Assembly (NCBI GenBank): GCA_007133845.1
Contig: SLLY01000075.1
Span: 1 to 7,684 of the forward strand
DNA length: 7,684 nt
Direction: 5' to 3'
Source: Candidatus Woesearchaeota archaeon
Lineage (GTDB): Archaea; Nanobdellota; Nanobdellia; CSSed11-243R1
A model generated the notes under the pieces. The model searched no databases. It saw nothing but the letters and a program-made list of their open reading frames with translations, and was not told the origin of the DNA. This document shows, in pieces, positions 1 through 5,390 of this stretch. Made by a program: the position numbers and the translations under genes. The stretch's first letter is position 1, and every line of letters begins with the position of its first letter.

Positions 1-1
1 G

Positions 2-1048
2 AAATGTTTTGAAATAGAAAAAATAAATTTAGTATCTCAAAAAAATATAAGAAAAATACAAAAAGGTGTTTCCACAGGAAAAATAATTTCTAAATATGTT
101 TCTTTGACGAGAGACTTCGTAAACAACCCTTCAAACCGAGAGACGCCAATAGAATTTTCAAAAGCAATAATAGAAATATCCAAAAAAAACAAACTCGGCA
201 TAATGGAATATAATCAAAAGGCTTTGGAAGATATGGGGATGGGTTGTTTGATAGGAGTTTCATCCGGTAGCAAACAAGAACCAAGAATGCTTGTAATAGA
301 ATATAAAGGAAGTAGAAAAAAGGATTTCTATGCTCTCGTTGGAAAAGGAGTTACATTTGATTCTGGGGGGCTTTCTCTTAAACCAAGCGAAAACATGGGT
401 GAAATGAAAGGAGATATGTCCGGTGCAGCAACTGTCGCAGCGGCGATAAATGCGGCTGCAGAATTAAAACTTTCAGTTAACATAAAAGCAGTTCTCCCTT
501 GCGTGGAAAATATGCCGGGAAAGGACGCAATGAAACCAGGAGATGTTCTTTTATCAATGTCAGGTAAAACCGTTGAGATTATAGATACTGATTGTGAGGG
601 CAGACTCATATTAGCAGATGCCATATATTACATTTCAAAAGAAAAACCAAAAGCGATAATAGACATAGCAACATTAACTGGTGCTTGCACGAGAGCTCTT
701 GGTTATGAAACAGCTGGAATATTCGGGACAGATAAGGAACTAATTCAAAAATTAATAAATTCAGGTTCTTCGACACATGAAAACTGTTGGGAGCTTCCAA
801 TAACAAGAGAACACAAAAAAGCAATTGAAAGCGACATAGCAGACATAAAAAACATGGGTTATAGTTCAGGAGTTGCAGGAGCTTCAACAGCCGCCGCATT
901 TCTGAAAGCATTCACAAATAATACAACTTGGGCACATATAGACATAGCTGGAGTCCATTGGGCAAAAAAAGAAAGAAATTATATAAAAAAAGGTCCAACT
1001 GGATGGGGTGTCAGACTTCTCTTAGATTTTTTCAAAAACAATTCATAG
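2..1048 (+). CDS. pepA: Leucyl aminopeptidase (M17 family), 5'-truncated by window edge
   Basis: This is a cytosolic M17 aminopeptidase that releases N-terminal residues from peptides using two metal ions, and it probably works in protein turnover. The reading frame is open from base 2, so the gene starts upstream; the visible 348 residues cover the interdomain linker and the whole catalytic domain of a family that is usually about 500 residues. A TTG at 104 falls inside the conserved linker (TRDFVNNPSN), so it is not the real start. Numbering the visible residues from base 2, the metal ligands are present as K115 and D120 (GKGVTFDSGG), D138 (KGDMSG), and D197 and E199 in DTDCEGR. The catalytic K127 and R201 are also present. 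The family signature NTDAEGRL reads DTDCEGRL here. The C-terminus (GPTGWGVRLL) is typical of the family. Its stop codon overlaps the end of the convergent micro-protein gene. The N-terminal domain cannot be assessed. Confidence 0.95.
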   Translation, partial: KCFEIEKINLVSQKNIRKIQKGVSTGKIISKYVSLTRDFVNNPSNRETPIEFSKAIIEISKKNKLGIMEYNQKALEDMGMGCLIGVSSGSKQEPRMLVIEYKGSRKKDFYALVGKGVTFDSGGLSLKPSENMGEMKGDMSGAATVAAAINAAAELKLSVNIKAVLPCVENMPGKDAMKPGDVLLSMSGKTVEIIDTDCEGRLILADAIYYISKEKPKAIIDIATLTGACTRALGYETAGIFGTDKELIQKLINSGSSTHENCWELPITREHKKAIESDIADIKNMGYSSGVAGASTAAAFLKAFTNNTTWAHIDIAGVHWAKKERNYIKKGPTGWGVRLLLDFFKNNS

Positions 1049-1213
1049 TGCTCTTTTATTATAAAGAGAACAAATCATTAATCCCCACATTATCAAATTA
1101 ACTGGAGCAATAAAACATAAAACAAAAACTAGCAGTGCGTTCCACTTGCTCTTTTTTAGAAAATGTATTATATCATCCCCATAATGTGCGCATTTGTCAA
1201 AAACTTTGTTCAT
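1043..1213 (-). CDS. 56-residue single-span membrane micro-protein
   Basis: This small gene is read on the minus strand from ATG 1213-1211 to TGA 1045-1043. A strong Shine-Dalgarno sequence, GAGGTGA (1225-1219), lies 5 nt before the ATG; it is the best ribosome-binding site in the window and the main reason for accepting the gene. The protein begins MNKVFDKCAHYGDDIIHFLK, a charged segment of about 24 residues. A hydrophobic stretch at roughly residues 25-51 follows, broken by APVN, and the protein ends in the basic tail YNKRAL. That pattern suggests one membrane span or a short hairpin. The last codons overlap the 3' end of the convergent aminopeptidase gene by 6 bp. A TATA-like element lies at 1254-1260. 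I do not recognise a family; being real but uncharacterised is more likely than chance, given the ribosome site and the clean hydrophobic pattern. Confidence 0.68.
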   Translation of the reverse strand: MNKVFDKCAHYGDDIIHFLKKSKWNALLVFVLCFIAPVNLIMWGLMICSLYNKRAL

Positions 1214-1218
1214 GTAAT

Positions 1219-1225
1219 TCACCTC
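1219..1225 (-). promoter_or_regulatory. Shine-Dalgarno site of the micro-protein
   Basis: GAGGTGA on the minus strand lies 5 nt before ATG 1213. It matches the anti-Shine-Dalgarno core GGAGGTGA at seven positions. The other genes here lack such a site and appear leaderless. Confidence 0.7.
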
Positions 1226-1253
1226 TTTTTTGAATTCAATATTTGTTCTATCA

Positions 1254-1260
1254 ATTTAAA
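1254..1260 (-). promoter_or_regulatory. TATA box, micro-protein promoter
   Basis: TTTAAAT on the minus strand is centred 44 nt before ATG 1213. Transcription starting about 26 nt downstream would leave a leader of about 18 nt that still contains the Shine-Dalgarno site. This is positional inference only, in AT-rich DNA. Confidence 0.4.
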
Positions 1261-1277
1261 GTTTTTGAAATTTCAAT

Positions 1278-1289
1278 AAAAAATTAAAA
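1278..1289 (-). terminator. Oligo-T terminator after the tRNA gene
   Basis: Reading the minus strand, TTTTAATTTTTT begins 13 nt after the tRNA 3' end. Archaeal RNA polymerase stops at such U-rich tracts without needing a hairpin. The background is AT-rich, so the call rests on position. Confidence 0.5.
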
Positions 1290-1315
1290 GATTAAATTCA
1301 AAGGGGGAGCCGAGA

Positions 1316-1364
1316 CTTTCATTCGAACTCAGCCGGAGGTATCGGAACCGGCAGGGTTCTGATT
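1316..1364 (-). other. tRNA intron 2 (49 nt) in the T-loop, position 59/60
   Basis: The outer helix is the T-stem CCGAG/CTCGG. The central 4-bp helix is TTCA (54-57) with TGAA, the 5' bulge is AA|A and the 3' bulge is AG|T. Splicing restores the loop TTCAAAT. The inner helix next to the bulges is imperfect (a relaxed motif). Further in, GAAC/GTTC and GCCGG/CCGGC stems are separated by a 3x3 internal loop. Without removing this segment no normal T-arm can join the acceptor stem. Confidence 0.82.
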
Positions 1365-1385
1365 TTTGAACTCGGGTCACCAGCG

Positions 1386-1432
1386 TTCCGGGCTTTTCAG
1401 AACTTTGTGTTCCGGGCTTTAAAGGTTAAGCG
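1386..1432 (-). other. tRNA intron 1 (47 nt) at canonical position 37/38
   Basis: A textbook bulge-helix-bulge can be drawn. The outer helix is the anticodon stem, and the central 4-bp helix is CCGG (positions 32-35) with CCGG at 1391-1388. The 5' bulge is GG|C and the 3' bulge is AA|C. The inner helix is GCTT/AAGC. Inside the intron, CGGAAC-ACAAA-GTTCTG forms a 6-bp hairpin. Removal leaves a 7-nt anticodon loop. Confidence 0.85.
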
Positions 1433-1492
1433 CCCCGGGCTAGCATAATACCAAACTATACTACTCCCCCGCAAAAATTTAAAGAACACTCA

Positions 1493-1500
1493 ATTTAAAA
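1493..1500 (-). promoter_or_regulatory. TATA box of the tRNA gene
   Basis: TTTTAAAT on the minus strand lies 23-30 nt upstream of the first tRNA base (1470), the standard archaeal TATA distance. The rest of 1471-1519 holds nothing else recognisable. Confidence 0.6.
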
Positions 1501-1519
1501 AGTTAACATAACAGTCAAA

Positions 1520-1780
1520 TTATTTAGGATAAATTATTGTTCCGTCTTCGAGATAAAGTTCATTATCTTCTTCATTAAAAAAATAATCTCTTTCCCTACT
1601 TCCCATTAGAACACATCCCTTATATTGATATGCTTTCTCTTTTATCAACAAGTAGTCATTCTCTCTCATATATTCAACTTCTCCATTTGGAATTATTGTA
1701 ACATTATGGACAGAAAAAGGTTCTGAAGTAATTTTTTCCAATTCGGTTTTTTCCTTATTATCTATTTCATCCAAAGCCAT
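1520..1780 (-). CDS. Hypothetical acidic 86-residue protein
   Basis: I do not recognise this family. The only in-frame start before an upstream stop is ATG 1780. There is no Shine-Dalgarno site, and a TATA-like element lies about 34 nt upstream. The protein has an acidic, lysine-rich helical N-terminus (residues 1-20), then alternating polar and hydrophobic segments that look like short beta strands (VTIIPNGEVEYM, YLLIKEKAYQYKGCVLMG, RDYFFNEEDNELYLEDGTII). It has one cysteine (C56) and no membrane segment or signal peptide, so it is probably a small soluble cytosolic protein. It lies 31 nt behind the Hel308 gene on the same strand. Weak co-transcription with Hel308 is possible, but a promoter of its own fits equally well. 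Codon use resembles its neighbours. Confidence 0.7.
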   Translation of the reverse strand: MALDEIDNKEKTELEKITSEPFSVHNVTIIPNGEVEYMRENDYLLIKEKAYQYKGCVLMGSRERDYFFNEEDNELYLEDGTIIYPK

Positions 1781-1810
1781 TTGATATCAAAAAAAATCAA
1801 TACAAAATTA

Positions 1811-1819
1811 ATTATAAAG
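1811..1819 (-). promoter_or_regulatory. TATA-like box before the 86-residue protein gene
   Basis: The minus strand reads CTTTATAAT at 1819-1811, overlapping the last codons of the helicase gene. It is about 34 nt from ATG 1780, allowing a leader of a few bases. This is weak evidence, from position and base composition only. Confidence 0.35.
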
Positions 1820-3965
1820 TTTGTTGTCCTGTAGTAGATACTTCGGTTGTTTGTTCCTTGAGTTTCTTTGCGGTTTTGACTCCTATTATTTTTTCCAAAA
1901 TATTTATATCTGTTTTTTTCACATCAGATATTTTTTTGATTCCTTTATTGTAAAGTCTTCTTGCCCTTATTCTCCCCACGCCTTTAAGTTGTATGAGATT
2001 TAGCAATTCTTTTCCCACACCGTGTTTTATTCTTAATCTTAATTTTCTCAAAACGGGTGTAATCTCTTTTTGTTTTTTTATTCTGGCGAGTTCCGATGCA
2101 GAATAAAGAAGCCAATCTCCAACGAAAAGTCTTCTTCTCAAAATTCCTGGTGTTTCTCTGTATTCCTGAAGAATTTCCGAATCTGATTTTTCATTTATCC
2201 AATCCAAAAGCATTAGCGATGTTTTGAACGCGCGAATCCAATTATCATAATCAACATCCCAGGGATTTGGTTCTTCCAATTGTTCTGAAAATTCAAAAAA
2301 TAATTCTTGTAATTCTTTGAATTGATTCCCATATATTCTAAGAAGAGGAAACATTTCGATACACGAACAAATTGAATGAATCCAAAACATATCGCTTTTC
2401 TTTTTCTTAGATATTTTTTCTATTAAAAGATGGGCAGATAAAGGATCTAAGTAAAGTTCTGCAACTCTCTTTCCAATTTTAGTGGGATTTAATTTTTCTC
2501 CTGAAATCGTTACAAAATCAAATTCAACCAATTCACTTATAATTCTCTTAAGTATGTTTTTAATTTTACACATATCTTCATATTGATACGCGAAAAAAGT
2601 TTTTTCAAAAAAATTGAAGAGTGATTTTTTATCTGGGGCTTCTCTACTCGCAATTAAACCTAGTGTCTGCATTCTCAAAACAGGTTCTGCGGAAAGTTTT
2701 GAATATATTTCTTCTGGTTCTCCAACAATGTATCTTTCGTAAATTTCATCTTTTTCAGATTCGGTTTTAGCAATAGTTAGCGCTCTTCCTTCCCTGTCAT
2801 ATTCGGGGCGTCCCGATCTCCCAAACATTTGATGAACTTCAAGTACAGGTATCCAATCACTCCCATATTCTGGACTATATCTTTTCAAATCTCTCACAAG
2901 AACAGTATGACTAGGTAAATTGCAGCCAAATGCTAAAGTAGGTGTTGCGGAGATTAATTTTATAATTCCTTTCTTGAAAGCATCTTCTATTAATGTTTGT
3001 TGTTTAGAAACCAATCCCGCATGATGAAATGCAGTTCCATATTTTACACACTCAGATAAATTTTTGCATTGTTTTGTTGGAGATTCTAGTACGTTCAGAA
3101 CTTGGTTGCTTAAATTTTCAAGTTCTTTTTTTTCTTCAATAGTTAAATAATTCTTTGCAACACTTCTAGCTTTTTTAGCAACAGATTCTGCATTTCTTCG
3201 ACTTGAAAGAAACGTGAGAATTTGTTTTTTCATTTTTAATGTATTTTCGAATATTTGGTGTTCGGGAATATCTTTTCCAGATAGTTTGATTTTTTCATTG
3301 TCGAAAAATATTTTGTCATCTAAATAAATTCCATATTTCAATTCCACAGGACGATAATCACTTTTTATTAAATTTGCATCAAGCCAATTAGCAAGTTCAT
3401 CCGCATTTTTTATTGTTGCAGAAAGTGCTAAAATTTGGGCTTTGGAACAGAATTCTTTTAAACGAGTTATTAAAACTTCCAATGTAGGTCCTCTATCAGG
3501 TTGATCCAATACATGAATTTCATCTACTACAATTGTATTAATTTCTCTTAACCATGGAACACTATGTCTAATTAGAGAATCTAATTTTTCATTAGAACAA
3601 ATGATTATATCAGCTCTTTCAAGCCACGGATCACTTGAATCATAATCTCCTATAGAAAGCATTACATTAAGAGATGGGTAATTTTTTTTGAATTCTGAAT
3701 ATTTTTCCCTAGCAAGAGCTTTGAGAGGTGAAAGGTAAATCGCCTTTCCTTTTTTTTCTATGATATTTTTGACACAACATAATTCAGCTATAAGGGTTTT
3801 TCCTGATGCAGTAGGACTTGCAACAACCAAATTTTCTCTTTTCAAGAGTCCGTTTTTAATTGAAAGTTCTTGAGGTGGTCTAAATTCTTTTATTCCTCGC
3901 TGTTTAAGTGATGAATATAATTGTTCAGGAATATCATTTTTGATTTCAATTAATTGCATAAGCAT
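1812..3965 (-). CDS. hel308: Hel308-type superfamily 2 DNA helicase
   Basis: This is an ATP-dependent 3'-5' DNA helicase of the archaeal Hel308 group (Ski2-like), which in this family remodels stalled forks and recombination intermediates. At 717 residues it has normal length. Motifs in order are: Q-motif PPQ (30-32), Walker A ASPTASGKT (49-57), Ia YLSPLKALAREK (77-88), DEIH box (148-151), SAT (182-184), AFHHAGL (312-318), motif V around TPTLAFGCNLP (341-351) and motif VI QMFGRSGRPEYD (379-390). A winged-helix region, the helical ratchet domain (about 500-630) and a C-terminal helix-hairpin-helix (about 655-695, LKGVGRIRARRLYNKGI) follow. Motif VI has GRSGRP where many relatives have GRAGRP. 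ATGs at 3965 and 3959 are both possible; the TATA box at 3977-3988 suits a leaderless start at either. No inactivating change is seen. Confidence 0.95.
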   Translation of the reverse strand: MLMQLIEIKNDIPEQLYSSLKQRGIKEFRPPQELSIKNGLLKRENLVVASPTASGKTLIAELCCVKNIIEKKGKAIYLSPLKALAREKYSEFKKNYPSLNVMLSIGDYDSSDPWLERADIIICSNEKLDSLIRHSVPWLREINTIVVDEIHVLDQPDRGPTLEVLITRLKEFCSKAQILALSATIKNADELANWLDANLIKSDYRPVELKYGIYLDDKIFFDNEKIKLSGKDIPEHQIFENTLKMKKQILTFLSSRRNAESVAKKARSVAKNYLTIEEKKELENLSNQVLNVLESPTKQCKNLSECVKYGTAFHHAGLVSKQQTLIEDAFKKGIIKLISATPTLAFGCNLPSHTVLVRDLKRYSPEYGSDWIPVLEVHQMFGRSGRPEYDREGRALTIAKTESEKDEIYERYIVGEPEEIYSKLSAEPVLRMQTLGLIASREAPDKKSLFNFFEKTFFAYQYEDMCKIKNILKRIISELVEFDFVTISGEKLNPTKIGKRVAELYLDPLSAHLLIEKISKKKKSDMFWIHSICSCIEMFPLLRIYGNQFKELQELFFEFSEQLEEPNPWDVDYDNWIRAFKTSLMLLDWINEKSDSEILQEYRETPGILRRRLFVGDWLLYSASELARIKKQKEITPVLRKLRLRIKHGVGKELLNLIQLKGVGRIRARRLYNKGIKKISDVKKTDINILEKIIGVKTAKKLKEQTTEVSTTGQQTL

Positions 3966-3976
3966 AATTTACAGGA

Positions 3977-3988
3977 CATATATTTTAA
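3977..3988 (-). promoter_or_regulatory. TATA box of hel308
   Basis: TTAAAATATATG on the minus strand is centred about 24 nt before the second ATG (3959) and about 18 nt before the first (3965). This argues for leaderless transcription, and mildly for the second ATG as the true start. It lies in the 47-bp gap after the 105-residue protein gene. Confidence 0.55.
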
Positions 3989-4012
3989 CTTTTGGGGTGT
4001 TGTCTACTATTT

Positions 4013-4330
4013 CTAGTAATTTTCCAAAAATTCTTCAAAATTGGAATATTGACTGGTAAAAAATTCCTTATCAAATCTCAAGTATAAAAAATCTTTTTCA
4101 AAATTTATAGATTTGACTTTATCCCATATTAAAATTAATTCCTCGTCTTTATACTCGTAAACCATTTCTAAATTTTCCAATGTCAATTTCCCGACAGATT
4201 GATTCAATTTATAAATTTTTTTTATGGGATTTAAATATATTTCAGAATTCAGTTCATCATTTAGAATAAAAATTTTATAGAGCTTTCTAGGCAAATTGTT
4301 TAATTTTTTTTTCGAAATTTCTTTCTTCAT
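4013..4330 (-). CDS. Hypothetical 105-residue protein paired with the phosphoesterase
   Basis: I do not recognise this family. I chose ATG 4330, which follows the phosphoesterase stop by 10 nt. An in-frame TTG at 4354 would add 8 residues and overlap the upstream gene by 14 nt. There is no ribosome site for either start, so translational coupling is likely. The protein starts with a basic segment (MKKEISKKKLNNLPRKLYK). Short beta-like stretches follow (KIFILND, KIYKLN, LEMVYEYKDEELILIWDKV, FLYLRFDKEFF), and the end is acidic (NFEEFLENY). There is no membrane segment, cysteine pair or metal motif. The alternating strands suggest a small beta-rich domain that may bind a partner. Tight placement behind the phosphoesterase suggests a shared task, which is inference only. 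Confidence 0.72.
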   Translation of the reverse strand: MKKEISKKKLNNLPRKLYKIFILNDELNSEIYLNPIKKIYKLNQSVGKLTLENLEMVYEYKDEELILIWDKVKSINFEKDFLYLRFDKEFFTSQYSNFEEFLENY

Positions 4331-4340
4331 AATTAAAAAT

Positions 4341-5294
4341 TCAAGAGATTCCAATTAATTCACCCCATTCAATATAATTCTTCGATGTTTTATTTTCTGA
4401 AGGGTCTAACTTCAATTCCTGACAATTGTTCTCCTTTACAGATTTATTTTTGTAATATCTTTGATTTAGAAGCAATGAACCATCTTCCAAAATCCGCATA
4501 TGGTAGACACTTGCATAAAAACAAATATCATTATATGGCCTAAATTTAGGCTCTCCTATAACATTTTTATCTGCATGCCCTATAGTGAAAGGAGGAAGAA
4601 CTATGCTTGTTATGGGAATTTTTTCATCCGAATGTTCAAATTTTTTTTGATTTGATTTTGTGGAAACATAATTTTGGTGGTGCCAGTGTCCCGCCACAAA
4701 ATAAAGAGCTGACAATTTTTCTTCTTTAATAAAATCATAAGCTATCCTTTTTTCCTTTGCTCTTTCAAAATCGAAAGGAAAATGTCTAAAAACCAATCCT
4801 ATTTTTCCTTCGTCCACATTTAGAGTTTTAGCATATATTCTAAAATTTGATTCCCTACCATCCACATTAACCGTTTCAAATTCTTTATGAGCCTTTCCAA
4901 ATAAGCCATACTTATTTTTTATAATTTTTTTCAAGCTAACATCATTCAATTTTTTTTCATAAAATTTTTCTATGTTTGATTTTGATGTTTCCTGTATATT
5001 TATTTCCTGTATGTTCAATTTATTAACATCATGATTCCCTAAAATAGAGATATATGAATCATTTTCAGAATTCGACATCACACTCTCATAAATATCTTCA
5101 GAATATTTTCCGGAATTATCTCCCAAATTAATAACTGCATCAGTTCCAAATAAAAGTTCTTCTAATGTATCTTTCAAAATAACTAATGATTTTTTATTAA
5201 AATTTTTGTTTTTGTTACATCCGTTTAAATAGAAATCAGCATGCATGTCCGAAAAAATGTTTGATTCGAAAATTATCTCAACACCCATTAACAT
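4341..5294 (-). CDS. Calcineurin-like metallophosphoesterase
   Basis: This 317-residue protein carries the five blocks of the calcineurin-like phosphoesterase fold in order: SDMHAD (D16, H18), LGDN (G58-N60), GNHD (86-89), the lone histidine in RHFPFD (H171) and GHWHH (H203, H205). All expected dimetal ligands are present, so it should be an active hydrolase of phosphomonoesters or phosphodiesters. The substrate cannot be told from sequence: nucleic acid, cyclic nucleotide and protein phosphate are all possible. There is no signal peptide or membrane segment, so it is likely cytosolic. The region between GNHD and H171 is a lysine-rich insert (about 90-150), and the last 35 residues are polar and probably flexible. 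ATGs at 5294 and 5288 are both reasonable with the TATA box at 5311-5320. It leads a probable two-gene unit with the 105-residue protein. Confidence 0.92.
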   Translation of the reverse strand: MLMGVEIIFESNIFSDMHADFYLNGCNKNKNFNKKSLVILKDTLEELLFGTDAVINLGDNSGKYSEDIYESVMSNSENDSYISILGNHDVNKLNIQEINIQETSKSNIEKFYEKKLNDVSLKKIIKNKYGLFGKAHKEFETVNVDGRESNFRIYAKTLNVDEGKIGLVFRHFPFDFERAKEKRIAYDFIKEEKLSALYFVAGHWHHQNYVSTKSNQKKFEHSDEKIPITSIVLPPFTIGHADKNVIGEPKFRPYNDICFYASVYHMRILEDGSLLLNQRYYKNKSVKENNCQELKLDPSENKTSKNYIEWGELIGIS

Positions 5295-5310
5295 ATTTCA
5301 ATGCAGTTTT

Positions 5311-5320
5311 CATATATATC
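5311..5320 (-). promoter_or_regulatory. TATA box of the phosphoesterase gene
   Basis: GATATATATG on the minus strand is centred 21-27 nt before the two candidate ATGs (5294, 5288). There is no Shine-Dalgarno site, so the mRNA is probably leaderless. It forms a divergent pair with the promoter at 5362-5373. Confidence 0.65.
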
Positions 5321-5361
5321 ATTTTGTATACTATAAAGACTAATATTTTATTTTGAAAAAG

Positions 5362-5373
5362 CTTTTTAATAAC
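5362..5373 (+). promoter_or_regulatory. TATA box of the membrane-anchored protein gene
   Basis: CTTTTTAATAAC is centred about 24 nt before ATG 5391, preceded by the purine-rich GAAAAAG that could serve as a BRE. No Shine-Dalgarno site follows. Leaderless transcription is inferred. Confidence 0.6.
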
Positions 5374-5390
5374 AAAATCATTCTTATTTC

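Larger units (their letters stand above)
1302..1470 (-). tRNA. tRNA-Pro(GGG) with two introns (37/38 and 59/60)
   Basis: The minus-strand exons are 1470-1433 (38 nt), 1385-1365 (21 nt) and 1315-1302 (14 nt). Joined, they give a 73-nt cloverleaf. The acceptor stem GGGGGAG/CTCCCCC pairs in all 7 positions, and the anticodon stem CTAGC/GCTGG pairs with one G-U. The variable loop is TGAC. The T-arm CCGAG-TTCAAAT-CTCGG is perfect only after splicing. U8, A14, G15, G18, G19, A21, C48, U54, U55, C56 and A58 all sit where they belong. The D-stem GTAT/TTAT is weak. The anticodon loop CCGGGGC places GGG at 34-36 with G37, which fits proline. Two positions are odd: C33 replaces the near-universal U33, and the discriminator is U73. 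CCA is not encoded. The tRNA call is firm. The amino acid identity is less so, because splicing was inferred by eye and C33 is atypical. Confidence 0.88.

Noticed and set aside
104..106. TTG as the start of the aminopeptidase
   Set aside because: The frame is open upstream to the window edge and the codon sits inside the conserved TRDFVNNP linker, so the true start is outside.
328..911. Two minus-strand frames opposite the aminopeptidase
   Set aside because: They are antisense to conserved M17 catalytic sequence and have no recognisable motifs.
1051..1068. Inverted repeat CTCTTT/AAAGAG after the aminopeptidase stop as a terminator
   Set aside because: It lies inside the micro-protein coding region and has no T-run following it. 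Such 6-bp AT-rich hairpins are common here.
1309..1333. GTTCGAAT in a 6-bp stem as the genuine T-arm
   Set aside because: The loop would be 13 nt and the rest of the tRNA would not fit. The exon T-arm formed after removing 1316-1364 is perfect.
1303..1470. A tRNA on the plus strand, since the ends GGGGGAG/CTCCCCC pair in both directions
   Set aside because: The plus strand lacks a D-loop GG, an anticodon loop and a T-loop in order. The minus strand gives all three after splicing.
1821..2003. Plus-strand 60-codon frame opposite the helicase C-terminus
   Set aside because: It is antisense to the conserved helix-hairpin-helix region, and its aromatic-rich composition is an artefact of AT-rich reverse codons.
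4331..4354. TTG 4354 as start of the 105-residue protein
   Set aside because: ATG 4330 just after the upstream stop is the simpler choice. The extra 8 residues are translated from the overlap region and have no ribosome site.
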